A stretch of DNA of 64,000 bases from Tolypothrix brevis GSE-NOS-MK-07-07A (GTDB lineage: Bacteria; Cyanobacteriota; Cyanobacteriia; Cyanobacteriales; Nostocaceae). Positions within the stretch are counted from its first letter, which is position 1. Every line of letters starts with the position of its first letter. The stretch is from NCBI GenBank assembly GCA_019358985.1, contig JAHHIJ010000011.1, positions 1 through 64,000 of the forward strand. Direction: 5' to 3'. Shown piece by piece: positions 1 to 8,945 of this stretch. The position numbers and the translations under genes are program-made. The notes under the pieces are model-generated. The model was given only the letters and a program-made list of their open reading frames with translations. It was not told the origin of the DNA and ran no database searches.

Positions 1-156
1 ATAAAAATGTTCTTGTTCCTCTTGAAACCCTTATTCTCTCGTCAACTTGTCAAAAGCGATCGCATGAACAAAATCATAGCTCAAACATAGTGCTAGTATA
101 CCTTTGGTAATTTGCGGATAGGTCTAATGTGGGAATCGCTATAAATAAATACAACC

Positions 157-561
157 TTACAGAATTAAATAACTACGCCAAGATCCTTGAGAATCCTTGC
201 TATCCTTTTGCGGAAGCAGCAATCGCCAAGTTTTGCCTTCTTTTTGAAGTTGTAAATAAACTTCAAAAGATTTTTGAGGCTGCGTTAACTTTCGTTCTGG
301 TAGTTTGAAGACGAGATTGTAAGTTCCGCTAATTTGAAAAACTGGTAAATTTTGAATCGTTAGGGATTTTTCCTGAGTAATTTTGAGTCGATTGATTTCA
401 AAACCGCGAAAATCCAGATTTAGCTGTCCCTCAAGTTGCTCTTGGGTTTGCTCAAGTTGAATTGCGATCGCTTTTTGCACCAATCGGCTAGTTGGCAAAA
501 ATCCACTACCACATGCTGTCAATAGTAACAGCAAAATCGCTGTCAAAATTAGCCGCACCAT
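157..561 (-). CDS. small predicted lipoprotein, unknown function
   Basis: The 134-residue product begins with a hydrophobic stretch followed by a lipobox, L14-T-A-C17, so it is probably exported, lipidated on Cys17 and membrane-anchored. The mature part is mostly hydrophilic and looks like a single beta-rich domain; I do not recognise the family. A GAGAAG Shine-Dalgarno-like stretch lies about 9 bases before the ATG. It stands alone, 440 bp downstream of tkt on the same strand with repeat-rich DNA between, so co-transcription with tkt is unlikely. Seen: signal and lipobox. Inferred: lipoprotein. Function unknown. Confidence 0.7.
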   Translation of the reverse strand: MVRLILTAILLLLLTACGSGFLPTSRLVQKAIAIQLEQTQEQLEGQLNLDFRGFEINRLKITQEKSLTIQNLPVFQISGTYNLVFKLPERKLTQPQKSFEVYLQLQKEGKTWRLLLPQKDSKDSQGSWRSYLIL

Positions 562-1000
562 ATCATTTCTTCTCTAATAGTCAAAGCATAATAATATCAC
601 AGCGGTTCAGTTCAGTCCTCTAAGTAAGCATGTAAAAATGTTACAGCATATTGCGCTAGGGCTATTTTAGACAAGTTAGTAGGAATTTAGGGGCGTTGCT
701 GAATTCAGGTATGAATCCGCATATAGAGACGCGATATATCGCGTCTCTACAAGGGTTGTGGAGAACACATATTTAATTTTCAGCAAGCCCTAATTATAAT
801 CAATAGGCATCTGGTAAAAAAGGCATAAAGACGTAGCATTGCTACGTCTCTACAAGGGTTTCGGACAACGCATAATTAATTTATGGAGATGTCTAATCTC
901 CCTCAGCGTCCCTCCGCGTTAACCTCAGCGCTCCTTTGCGTTCAAAAAAGGGCAGGCAAGACGCCTACCCCTTAAAAAAACGAGATTAATTTGTCGCGAA
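562..1000. other. gene-free, repeat-rich intergenic stretch
   Basis: No coding potential is seen. The stretch holds one nested-palindrome element (691-790), a second palindrome around 830-848 (GACGTAGCATTGCTACGTC) and, near 900-945, a sequence of the type CAGCGTCCCTCCGCGTT, also common between cyanobacterial genes. A related variant recurs at about 38430-38480 and 8900-8945. Confidence 0.6.
691..790. repeat. nested-palindrome repeat, copy 1
   Basis: The outer arms GGGCGTTGCTGAA (691-703) and TTCAGCAAGCCC (near 779-790) are imperfect inverted repeats. They enclose a strong inner palindrome AGAGACGCGATATATCGCGTCTCT at about 725-748. The same outer arm recurs near 27227-27336 and 48849-48982. 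It looks like a non-autonomous, hairpin-forming dispersed element. Confidence 0.6.
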
Positions 1001-3013
1001 TTAGCCCAAAACTTTCTTAGCTGTTGCTAACACATTCTCAACAGTAAAGCCGAACTTCTCCATACAAACACCACCTGGAGCAGAAGCACCAAAGGTATCG
1101 ATACTAACACAATCGCCTTGCATACCGACATACTTGTGCCAGCCGAAACTAGCAGCAGCTTCTACAGACACGCGCTTGGTAACAGATGACGGCAGAATAG
1201 ACTGTTTATAAGCCGCATCTTGTGCTTCAAACAGTTCCCAACAAGGCATCGATACAACACGCACTTTCTTGCCTTCGCTGGTGAGTTTCTCAGCTGCGGT
1301 AACACACAGGCTCAATTCGGAACCAGTACCAATCAGAATCAACTCTGGTGTACCCTGAGAATCTACCACTGTGTATGCACCCTTGGTCACGCCTTCAATC
1401 GATGTACCTGCCAAGTTGGGGACATTTTGACGTGTGAAAGCTAACAAAGTGGGAGCGTTTTCCTTCGACTTCTCGATCGCTACTTTGTAAGCACCAGAAC
1501 ATTCGTTTCCGTCTGCGGGACGAATCACTGTTAAGTTAGGAATCGCTCTCAAAGAAGCTAAAGTTTCAATTGGTTGGTGTGTTGGACCATCTTCACCTTG
1601 TCCAATGGAATCGTGAGTCATCACCCAAATCGAACCCGCTCTCGACAGGGCAGATAAGCGGATGGCAGCACGCATGTAATCTGTGAAAATCAGGAAGGTG
1701 GCACCGTAGGGAATGAATCCTGATTGATGCAACGCTATACCGTTACAAATTGCACCCATAGCGTGTTCCCGCACACCGAAGTGGATGTTAGGGTTTTGGT
1801 ATTGCCCTTTTTGGAAATCGCCGGTGCCTTTGATTTCGGTCAGGTTGGAGTGGGTTAAATCAGCCGAACCACCAATTAACTCAGGTAAAACTGCTGCCAG
1901 TTTGTTGAGGCAGTTTTCTGAGTGTTTGCGGGTAGGTAGTCCTTTATCTTCGGGAGTGTAGGTAGGTAGTACTTTGTCCCAACCGTCGGGGAGTTTGCCG
2001 CTAATCAAACGTTCAAATACAGCCGCTTCTTGGGCGTATTTGGCTTTGTAGTCGGCAAAAGTCTTATTCCATTCAGTTTCGTAGTTAGCACCGCGCTCAA
2101 CGGCTTTACCCATGTGATTTTTGGCATCTTCTGGGAGTACGAAAGGCTCGTATGTCCACTCTAAGTTATTCCGGGTTAACTTCACTTCATCGCCACCCAA
2201 CGCTGCACCGTGAATGCCTGCGGTGTTTTGTTTGTTGGGGGAACCGTAACCGATGGTGGTTGTGACCTTAATCATGGTCGGCTTGTCGGTGACAGATTTA
2301 GCTTCAGCGATCGCTTTTTCAATTGCGGCTAAATCTTTATTTCCATCTTCGACATGCAAAACGTGCCAGCCGTATGCTTCAAAGCGCTTGGAAACATCTT
2401 CGGTGAATGCTACATCTGTAGAACCATCGATGGAGATGTGGTTGTCGTCGTACAGAGCGATGAGTTTGCCTAATCCCAAGTGTCCTGCGAAAGAACAAGC
2501 TTCACCGGAAATGCCTTCCATGTTACAACCGTCACCCAAAATTACGTAGGTGTAGTGGTCAACAATTTTGGCATCGGGTTTGTTGAATTTAGCGGCTAGG
2601 TGCGCTTCTGTCATTGCTAAACCGACAGCGTTAGCAATTCCTTGTCCTAATGGTCCGGTAGTAACTTCTACACCTTCGGTCATGAAGTTTTCTGGATGTC
2701 CGGGGGTTTTGGATTCCCACTGACGGAACTGCTTAATGTCTTCAATGCTTACGCTGTCGAAGCCTGTCAAGTATAGCAGGGCATACAGCAACATCGAGCC
2801 GTGACCAGCAGACAATACAAAGCGATCGCGGTTGAACCATTTGGGATTTTTGGGATTATACCGCATAAAGCGATCCCACAGCACAAACGCCATTGGAGCC
2901 GCACCCATTGGTAGTCCTGGGTGTCCCGATTTGGCTTTTTCTACGGCATCGATAGCCAAAAAGCGAATCGAGTTAATACAAAGTTCTTCGAGGGATTGGG
3001 TTGCAACAGCCAT
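1001..3013 (-). CDS. tkt: transketolase
   Basis: Transketolase moves two-carbon ketol units between sugar phosphates in the Calvin cycle and pentose phosphate pathway, using thiamine diphosphate. The 670 residues match the usual length. Visible hallmarks are the N-terminal SGHPG segment (residues 29-33), the substrate-region GHGS (70-73), the ThDP-binding motif starting GDG at 160-162 and ending with N191, and the pyrimidine-domain GVREHAMG with the conserved catalytic glutamate. It lies downstream of acpP and fabF on the same strand, an order I recall in other cyanobacteria. The 254-bp gap before it suggests its own promoter. Confidence 0.97.
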   Translation of the reverse strand: MAVATQSLEELCINSIRFLAIDAVEKAKSGHPGLPMGAAPMAFVLWDRFMRYNPKNPKWFNRDRFVLSAGHGSMLLYALLYLTGFDSVSIEDIKQFRQWESKTPGHPENFMTEGVEVTTGPLGQGIANAVGLAMTEAHLAAKFNKPDAKIVDHYTYVILGDGCNMEGISGEACSFAGHLGLGKLIALYDDNHISIDGSTDVAFTEDVSKRFEAYGWHVLHVEDGNKDLAAIEKAIAEAKSVTDKPTMIKVTTTIGYGSPNKQNTAGIHGAALGGDEVKLTRNNLEWTYEPFVLPEDAKNHMGKAVERGANYETEWNKTFADYKAKYAQEAAVFERLISGKLPDGWDKVLPTYTPEDKGLPTRKHSENCLNKLAAVLPELIGGSADLTHSNLTEIKGTGDFQKGQYQNPNIHFGVREHAMGAICNGIALHQSGFIPYGATFLIFTDYMRAAIRLSALSRAGSIWVMTHDSIGQGEDGPTHQPIETLASLRAIPNLTVIRPADGNECSGAYKVAIEKSKENAPTLLAFTRQNVPNLAGTSIEGVTKGAYTVVDSQGTPELILIGTGSELSLCVTAAEKLTSEGKKVRVVSMPCWELFEAQDAAYKQSILPSSVTKRVSVEAAASFGWHKYVGMQGDCVSIDTFGASAPGGVCMEKFGFTVENVLATAKKVLG

Positions 3014-3267
3014 AATCTCTTATATTTAACGACGGTTTAGCACTCTTGAAGCTAATCATTACTGGGGTTGTTTTGAATGATTACCCCAAGCAATATCCTC
3101 ATCATCTCATTGCCTGCTGACTACAGACAAGCGGGATCTCTTGAATTAGAGCGATCAATCAAGCAGATAATCTGGTCATGCTGAACTCTTAAATCAAAGC
3201 AGAATGACATTTTTGATACATTTTGCCCAATTTATCAAGAGATCCGACCAGCGGCAGATTTTGGATC

Positions 3268-4518
3268 TTAGCGGTACTTCTTAAAGGCTAGCGTGACATT
3301 GTGTCCGCCAAACCCAAAAGAATTGGAAAGTGCCACCTCGACATTCAAATTGCGGCTTGTATTGGGAACATAATCCAGGTCACACAGTGGATCTGGGTTT
3401 TCTAGATTAATTGTCGGGGGAATTTTATCGTTGGCGATCGCTAATACTGTTGCCACGGCTTCAATGCCTCCAGAACCCCCTAACAAATGACCGGTCATGG
3501 ATTTGGTGGAACTGATTGCTATTTTATAAGCGTGTTCTCCCAAAGCTTTTTTCATGGCGGCGGTTTCTGTGGAATCGTTCGCCTGGGTGCTGGTGCCGTG
3601 AGCGTTGATGTAGCTTACCATATCTGGGGTTATTCCGCCATCTTTCAATGCTAGTTGGATGGCTCTGGCGGCTCCTTCACCGCCGGGGACGGGGGAAGTA
3701 ATATGGTATGCATCACAAGTCATGCCGTAGCCGACAATTTCCGCATAAATACGAGCTTTGCGACTTAAAGCGTGTTGCAGCTCTTCTAAAATTAAGATTC
3801 CCGCACCTTCACCCATGACAAATCCGTTGCGATCGCGATCAAATGGACGGCTAGCGTGTGCGGGGTCATCATTCCGACACGAAAGGGCTTTACATGCGGC
3901 AAATCCGGCTAGAGACAAGGGTGTAACTGCCGCTTCGCATCCACCGCAAATCATCGCTTGGGCATATCCATTTTGAATTACGCGAAAAGCATCTCCGATG
4001 GCATTCGAGCCGGCAGCGCAAGCAGTAACGGAGCAGGAATTCGGACCTTTAGCACCAGTGTGAATTGCTGTCAACCCCGCTGCCATATTAGCGATCATCA
4101 TCGGAATCATGAAAGGACTACAGCGATCAGGACCTCGGTTGAGGTAGATCGTTTGCTGGTCTTCCAATACTTTAATGCCGCCAACGCCCGAACCGATCAT
4201 TACACCTATTTGTTCGGCGTTTAGGTCATTGATGACTAATCCAGAGTCCAAGAGAGCCTGTTTTGCACCCGCAACTCCAAATTGGGAAAACCGATCCATC
4301 CGCTTGGCTTCTTTGCGCTCCATGTACTCATGTGGGTCGAAGTCTTTCACTTCACCAGCAATGCGGCAATCATGGCTCTGGGCATCAAATAAGGTGATGT
4401 AATCGATGCCATTGCGTCCGCTAATTAATCCGGACCAATATTCGGCTGGTGTTTTACCAATCGGTGTAAGCGCGCCGACACCAGTTACAACAACGCGCTT
4501 ACGTATAAAATCTGTCAT
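3268..4518 (-). CDS. fabF: beta-ketoacyl-ACP synthase II
   Basis: KAS II condenses malonyl-ACP with a growing acyl-ACP in type II fatty acid synthesis, in the cytosol. The 416 residues show the full catalytic triad: C167 in TACAAG, H307 in NAHGTST and H344 in TGHLLGGSGG. The C-terminal SNSFGFGGHN loop typical of KAS enzymes is also present. The gene lies 151 bp downstream of acpP, its substrate carrier, on the same strand. The gap is filled by a G-rich tract and an eight-copy heptamer repeat, which may separate or modulate the two transcripts. Confidence 0.97.
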   Translation of the reverse strand: MTDFIRKRVVVTGVGALTPIGKTPAEYWSGLISGRNGIDYITLFDAQSHDCRIAGEVKDFDPHEYMERKEAKRMDRFSQFGVAGAKQALLDSGLVINDLNAEQIGVMIGSGVGGIKVLEDQQTIYLNRGPDRCSPFMIPMMIANMAAGLTAIHTGAKGPNSCSVTACAAGSNAIGDAFRVIQNGYAQAMICGGCEAAVTPLSLAGFAACKALSCRNDDPAHASRPFDRDRNGFVMGEGAGILILEELQHALSRKARIYAEIVGYGMTCDAYHITSPVPGGEGAARAIQLALKDGGITPDMVSYINAHGTSTQANDSTETAAMKKALGEHAYKIAISSTKSMTGHLLGGSGGIEAVATVLAIANDKIPPTINLENPDPLCDLDYVPNTSRNLNVEVALSNSFGFGGHNVTLAFKKYR

Positions 4519-4570
4519 GACGATAGTTAGGGTGGCGAGAAAGCTGCAAATACAGTGCTGAGTTTTGGAG

Positions 4571-4602
4571 AGGGGGAGGGGGGGAGGGGGGGGAGTGGGG
4601 GA
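4571..4602 (+). repeat. G-rich tract between acpP and fabF
   Basis: A run of four or more G blocks (five to nine G each, split by A or T) occupies the acpP-fabF spacer on the plus strand. The acpP-fabF transcript is C-rich here. The pattern satisfies a simple G-quadruplex rule on the plus DNA strand; any function is speculative. Confidence 0.5.
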
Positions 4603-4603
4603 G

Positions 4604-4659
4604 AACTCCTAACTCCTAACTCCTAACTCCTAACTCCTAACTCCTAACTCCTAACTCCT
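4604..4659. repeat. heptamer tandem repeat (AACTCCT)x8
   Basis: Eight perfect head-to-tail copies of AACTCCT lie directly after the acpP stop codon on the transcribed side. This is the short tandemly repeated repetitive (STRR/heptamer) type known from heterocystous cyanobacteria. Copy number in such tracts usually varies between strains. Confidence 0.9.
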
Positions 4660-4669
4660 CAACACTCAG

Positions 4670-4924
4670 TTAGGCGGATGCGGCAACTTTGTTGTTGATG
4701 TAGTCTACTGCTTCTTGAACTGTGGTAATTTTTTCGGCTGCTTCGTCAGGAATTTCAATATCAAATTCTTCTTCTAAAGCCATTACCAGCTCAACTGTAT
4801 CTAGGGAATCAGCCTGTAGATCGTTGGCAAAATTGGATTGTGGTTTAACCGTGTCAGCCTCAGCAACACTAAGTTGCTCGACGACGATTTTCTTGACCTT
4901 TTCAAAAATTTCCGCTTCACTCAT
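4670..4924 (-). CDS. acpP: acyl carrier protein
   Basis: The 84-residue acidic protein carries the phosphopantetheine attachment motif DSLDTVE with the modified serine at S40. It shuttles acyl chains for fatty acid and lipid A precursor synthesis; fabF follows and lpxD, another acyl-ACP user, lies 1.7 kb away. The length and four-helix pattern are standard. It is the first gene of the acpP-fabF-tkt run on the minus strand. Confidence 0.97.
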   Translation of the reverse strand: MSEAEIFEKVKKIVVEQLSVAEADTVKPQSNFANDLQADSLDTVELVMALEEEFDIEIPDEAAEKITTVQEAVDYINNKVAASA

Positions 4925-5610
4925 AGATAAAAGTCCTTAACCAGTTGCTACGATCCGCCTTTTATGGGGGATGTGGTTTTGAGCATATACATCTTATCGT
5001 CAAGCGCGATCGCCCGCACAGAGGATTAGGGTTTTTCTTAGGAAAATTCCTGAATGTGTGTTTTTCATTCAAGAACAGTTAGACAACACAATTGAATCAG
5101 GCGATCGCGCTAAAAAAGTGTAAATGCTTTCCTTGTTCAATTCTCACTCTCATTTTTCCCAATACAATAATACTAGATGGCAAAGCCGCAAAGCTGAGAG
5201 AGTGGCGGGGGGAATGCTTCCTCCCGCCATCTCTCGTTGCCACAGGGATACGGACCGTGGCAGACTTTGCGAAAATGCTGGTCATCTTTAAGCTGTACCT
5301 TGACAACTCAGAGTATAGGGTTCTACCCAGTAACAGAAACTCCTGTGTCTCTTTCTGTGGGTAGGTAAAACTTTGACAGTACCAAGGCTAGAACAATCTT
5401 TGTACTTGTTCAACTGTGCGGAGGGGCATCTCGTGCAGTATAAACAAAGCTCAGTTAATGTCCGACGGGATACCGGGAGTCGCTGAGAAGCCCACACCGC
5501 AAGCTTGCGGTGTGGGAGTATGTCACATACAAAGCTTTGCCAGCATCACGGACAGGCAATAATAAAACAGTTACTGTTTAAAGGCAACTACCCTAACCCA
5601 AATATACTTT
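4925..5610. other. gene-free region between acpP and the CCG-domain gene
   Basis: The 5' part (4925-5300) includes the acpP promoter region and HIP1 sites. No frame looks like a known protein: a 90-codon plus-strand frame at 5092-5364 shows no family features. The 3' part (about 5305-5527) looks like an IS200/IS605-type right end, described separately. Confidence 0.5.
5305..5527 (+). ncRNA. orphan IS200/IS605-like right end with omega-RNA-like sequence
   Basis: This stretch matches my recollection of the conserved 3' segment of cyanobacterial IS200/IS605 (TnpB-type) elements. Blocks include GGGTTCTACCCAGTAACAG, GGAGGGGCATCTCGTGCAG, GTCCGACGGGATACCGGG and AGTCGCTGAGAAGCC. It ends in a perfect 26-bp palindrome at 5491-5516 followed by GAGTATGTCAC. 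In such elements this region is the omega (guide scaffold) RNA plus transposon right end. No tnpB frame lies upstream, so it would be an orphan. It could instead be another structured RNA; recognition is from memory only. Confidence 0.5.
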
Positions 5611-6516
5611 ATGCTATCTCAGACCCGAAAATACGCTTACTTCCCAGGTTGTGTTGCCCAAGGTGCTTGCCGCGAGTTAGGTTTATCTACCAAAGCTTTA
5701 ACTAAAGCTCTCGGCATTGAACTGGTAGAATTGAAAAAGGCTGCTTGCTGCGGTTCGGGCATTTTTAAGGAAGATTCTCAACTTTTGGAAGATACGGTTA
5801 ATGCCCGGAATATTGCTTTAGCAGAAGAATTAAATTTACCCCTACTCACACATTGCAGCACTTGTCAAGGTGTCATTGGTCACGTTGATGACCGTTTGAA
5901 AGAATGTCAAAAAACAGACCCCCAATACATCGACAAAGTTAATGGCTTTTTGGAAAAAGAAAGCTGTTCACCTTATCAAGGAAGTACTGAAGTTAAACAT
6001 CTCCTGTATGCTTTAGTGACAGATTACGGTTTAGAGGAAATTCAAAAGCGAGTCACTCAGAAGTTGAGTGGGTTAAAATGTGCGGCTTTTTATGGCTGTT
6101 ATCTTCTCCGTGGTCAAAAATCCATGCCTTATGATGACCCTTTCCAACCGGAAGCGATGGAAAATGTTTTTCGGGCAGTGGGTGCAACACCAATTTATTA
6201 TCGAGGTCGGACTCAATGTTGCGGATGGCCTCTTTCGAGTTATGCTACAACCCAATCGTTTAAAATGGCGGGGACGCATATTCAAGATGCACTAACATCT
6301 GGCGCTGATTGTATTGTTACACCTTGTCCGCTGTGTCATTTGAATTTAGATTCTCGTCAGCCTGAGGTGGAAAAAGTCATCGGGCAAAAATTAGGTTTGC
6401 CGGTGTTGCATTTACCGCAGTTGATTGCTTTGGCGTTAGGTGTTAGTCCGCAAGAACTCGGTTTAGAAAGGCACATTGTTTCCACAAAGCCAGTGTTGGA
6501 AAAATTGGGCTTATAA
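5611..6516 (+). CDS. HdrB-like CCG-domain (heterodisulfide reductase subunit B family) protein
   Basis: The 301 residues contain two complete cysteine-rich CCG modules: C14, C46-C47, C82/C85 and C163, C203-C204, C239/C242. This is the pattern of HdrB and of the SdhC/SdhE-type subunits of some succinate dehydrogenases, which bind iron-sulfur clusters. In cyanobacteria such proteins are commonly labelled heterodisulfide reductase subunit B family. No HdrA or HdrC partner is adjacent, so the electron partner cannot be named; a role with succinate dehydrogenase is a possibility. The gene is monocistronic, between the orphan IS end and lpxD on the opposite strand. Confidence 0.85.
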   Translation: MLSQTRKYAYFPGCVAQGACRELGLSTKALTKALGIELVELKKAACCGSGIFKEDSQLLEDTVNARNIALAEELNLPLLTHCSTCQGVIGHVDDRLKECQKTDPQYIDKVNGFLEKESCSPYQGSTEVKHLLYALVTDYGLEEIQKRVTQKLSGLKCAAFYGCYLLRGQKSMPYDDPFQPEAMENVFRAVGATPIYYRGRTQCCGWPLSSYATTQSFKMAGTHIQDALTSGADCIVTPCPLCHLNLDSRQPEVEKVIGQKLGLPVLHLPQLIALALGVSPQELGLERHIVSTKPVLEKLGL

Positions 6517-6604
6517 AGTCAATAGTCAATAGTCAGGATTAAAAGCAATTTTTTCGCTCAACATTGCAATAAGCGCGATTTGATTACGTATAAGTTAATT
6601 TGTT

Positions 6605-6667
6605 TTGACCCTTGACTTTTGACCCTTGACCCTTGACTTTTGACCCTTGACTCTTGACTTTTTACTT
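6605..6667. repeat. TTGACCC/TTGACTT heptamer tract
   Basis: About nine head-to-tail heptamers alternate among TTGACTT, TTGACCC and TTGACTC. The tract sits in the convergent spacer between the CCG-domain gene and lpxD and runs up to the lpxD stop codon. The same heptamer family recurs at 32895-32966 and, in inverted form, at 41333-41430. Confidence 0.85.
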
Positions 6668-7705
6668 TTGCCCTAAACGCTGCAATTGTTTCAATGTTTG
6701 ATACATTTGTGGTAGGCGACTATAAATAGCAGCTACTCTCAAAAAGATTTTGTGAGGCATTGCCGGAGTTCCAGAGACGATTTCTCCTGCGGGAACATCG
6801 CTAAGTATACCCGCTTGGGCTGTAGCGATCGCACCATCACCCATTTTCGCTTGATTGGCTATTCCTGATTGTCCTGCCAAAATAACCCGATTGCCAATTT
6901 TGACGCCTCCTGCCATACCAGATTGTCCGGCTATGGCACAATAAGCGCCTATTGTACAACCGTGTCCTATCTGCACTAAATTGTCAATTTTTGTACTTTG
7001 TCCTATGCGGGTTTCACCGACGGATGGACGGTCTACAGCACTATTGCAGCCAATTTCTACACCATCTTCTAAGACAACATAACCAGATTGTTCCATTTTA
7101 AACCAACCGGTAGCAATGGGAACAAAGCCAAAGCCTTCTGAACCGATGACAGCACCACTGTGAATGACGCAATCTGCGCCAATATGGGCGCGTTCGTGGA
7201 TGGTACAATTAGCATGTAAGATGGTGCGATCGCCTATTTTCGCATTTGGATAAACTACTACATTCGGATGAATGCAGACTTGATTGCCGATTTCTGCTTC
7301 TTGCTGAATCACTACATGGGCACCAATGTAAACATCAGTGCCAACTTTTGCAGTGGGGTGAATTATGGCGGTAGGATGTATTTCTGGAGTTGGACGGTAT
7401 GGTTGATAGAAAAGTGCGATGGATTCAGCAAACATCAAGCGCGGATTTCGGGTGGTTATCCAAACGATACCGCGTTCTTGTGCAAGCTTTTGTAATGTTT
7501 CGTCTTGAGGTAGAATTAAAGCACTAGCATTGGTCTTGCCGACAAAAGAAGCAAATTTCGGTCCTTCTATGTAGCTGAGATTACCTGCGATCGCTTCATC
7601 AATCGCTGCTACTCCTGCAATTTCAATATCTTCGTCTTTATTCGCTGTGAGGCTGTTTCCTGTGGCACTGTGGCTGAGTTTTTCAACGATTTCGCTAAAT
7701 TTCAT
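6662..7705 (-). CDS. lpxD: UDP-3-O-acylglucosamine N-acyltransferase
   Basis: LpxD transfers a hydroxyacyl chain from ACP to the 2-amino group of UDP-3-O-acyl-glucosamine, the third step of lipid A synthesis. The 347 residues comprise an N-terminal uridine-binding domain (about 1-105) and a left-handed beta-helix of hexapeptide repeats (about 108-325). The predicted catalytic histidine is H248 in DNLVQIGHG. A helical C-terminal tail follows. The length is normal for the family. The gene opens a minus-strand stretch whose upstream genes make surface polysaccharide, consistent with outer-membrane biogenesis. Confidence 0.95.
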   Translation of the reverse strand: MKFSEIVEKLSHSATGNSLTANKDEDIEIAGVAAIDEAIAGNLSYIEGPKFASFVGKTNASALILPQDETLQKLAQERGIVWITTRNPRLMFAESIALFYQPYRPTPEIHPTAIIHPTAKVGTDVYIGAHVVIQQEAEIGNQVCIHPNVVVYPNAKIGDRTILHANCTIHERAHIGADCVIHSGAVIGSEGFGFVPIATGWFKMEQSGYVVLEDGVEIGCNSAVDRPSVGETRIGQSTKIDNLVQIGHGCTIGAYCAIAGQSGMAGGVKIGNRVILAGQSGIANQAKMGDGAIATAQAGILSDVPAGEIVSGTPAMPHKIFLRVAAIYSRLPQMYQTLKQLQRLGQK

Positions 7706-7857
7706 GTTGTTTTTTCAAAAGTCATTTACAAAGGCTAGATATAAATGATTGTTTTCTGTAGTTGAAGGTTGCCATGCGATCGTACTATACTTAGGTTGAA
7801 CTCAGGTTTTATATCATGACAGGCTTATTAAGTAGATGGGCATAAATAAATGCTTTT

Positions 7858-7925
7858 TAACGTAGTAACGGCTTTAGCCGTTAAAATCCAAGAGCGACGA
7901 GCGGTAAACCGCTCACTACGAACCA
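7858..7925. repeat. dispersed palindromes of the CGTAGTGAGCGG type
   Basis: Two adjacent hairpins, AACGGCTTTAGCCGTT and GAGCGGTAAACCGCTC, sit inside a larger arrangement ending in CTCACTACG. Related units occur at about 29833-29925, 43577-43600 and 53490-53545. They lie in the spacer between lpxD and the glycosyltransferase. Confidence 0.7.
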
Positions 7926-7955
7926 AGAGAGTATTTTACGTTTAATTTCGCCCAC

Positions 7956-8876
7956 TTACTTCTTAAATAATGCCTTGAAATCCCAGATAACGCGCCGCAG
8001 ACGTAGATAATAGTGATAAATTAGAGGATGGCGCACGAAAAATAATACACTTTGTAAAGCTTGCCAAACTTCAGTATTTACGAATTTTTCTTTAACCAAA
8101 TATTCCTCTAGCCAATTTAAGTAATTGGCGTAGCTAGGACTGATGTATATGGTATGATATTCTCCTGCTCGCTCTGCTACATAACAAGTAGAATCAGGAT
8201 GTTGTCGATATTTATCCCAACAGCCACTCTCAATAAATACGGGGTATTTCAAGCAAATTTTCGCGAAGAAAGCTTGATCTTCGTACATGCTGCCAAAGCT
8301 TTCTTCATGTCCACCAACAACTTCTATAACTTCGGTTTTAATCATAACTCCACAAGTACCGGGTGTTTCTGCTTTTTTGCGTAAAAAAAGCGTGAGCAGA
8401 TTTGGTGGTTGAATCAATGTATCGGGTTTGACACCAAGTTTTCGGTAGCGATCGCGTTCCAAATCTTCTTTTTTACCAGTCCAGCTAAACCACATCTGCG
8501 TTGCTCCGTAAACCATCCCGGCTTCGGGGTATGATTGCAAAATTGCGAGCTGCTTTTCTAGTTTTGGTGGTAGCCAGATATCATCAGCGTCTAAAAAGGC
8601 GATATAATCTCCTTTGGCTTTGCTCATACCCAGGTTGCGGGAAACACTCTTTCCCAGATTTTGGTGATTTGCATGTTCTAAATAGCGGACTTTTTCGGGA
8701 TATTGGTCTGCATATTTTTGGGCGATCGCTGTGCTATTATCGGTGGAACCGTCATCTACTAATAAGAGTTCCCAGTTATCATATGTTTGGGCAAGTACGC
8801 TTGCGATCGCTTCAGAGATGAATTTTTCAGCGTTTAAGAAGATCATTACACCTGAAATTAATGGTTTGCTATTCAT
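7956..8876 (-). CDS. family 2 glycosyltransferase
   Basis: The 306-residue protein has the GT-A fold signatures of GT2 enzymes: an N-terminal nucleotide-binding segment ending in VDDGSTD (about 40-46) and a metal-binding FLDADD (94-99). It likely transfers a sugar from a nucleotide-sugar to a surface polysaccharide at the cytoplasmic face. No membrane segment is evident. It is the last gene of a minus-strand cluster with a deacetylase, a methyltransferase, an ABC exporter and a second GT2. Donor and acceptor cannot be inferred. Confidence 0.88.
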   Translation of the reverse strand: MNSKPLISGVMIFLNAEKFISEAIASVLAQTYDNWELLLVDDGSTDNSTAIAQKYADQYPEKVRYLEHANHQNLGKSVSRNLGMSKAKGDYIAFLDADDIWLPPKLEKQLAILQSYPEAGMVYGATQMWFSWTGKKEDLERDRYRKLGVKPDTLIQPPNLLTLFLRKKAETPGTCGVMIKTEVIEVVGGHEESFGSMYEDQAFFAKICLKYPVFIESGCWDKYRQHPDSTCYVAERAGEYHTIYISPSYANYLNWLEEYLVKEKFVNTEVWQALQSVLFFVRHPLIYHYYLRLRRVIWDFKALFKK

Positions 8877-8945
8877 GGCGTTTTTTTAATAATAAGAGTT
8901 TAAACGCAAAGGTACGCTGAGGTAAGCGCAAAGTAACGCAGAGGT

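Noticed and set aside
5092-5364. 90-codon plus-strand open frame upstream of the CCG-domain gene
   Set aside because: It shows no family features, its middle lies in non-coding spacer and its end falls in the IS-end-like sequence.
5305-5527. 6S RNA or other housekeeping RNA
   Set aside because: The terminal palindrome and flanking blocks fit an IS200/IS605 right end better, and no rod-like pairing of the whole stretch was evident. A tRNA or tmRNA pattern is also absent.
8501-8821. Long antisense frame inside the GT2 gene
   Set aside because: Shadow of the well-supported minus-strand glycosyltransferase; no independent features.
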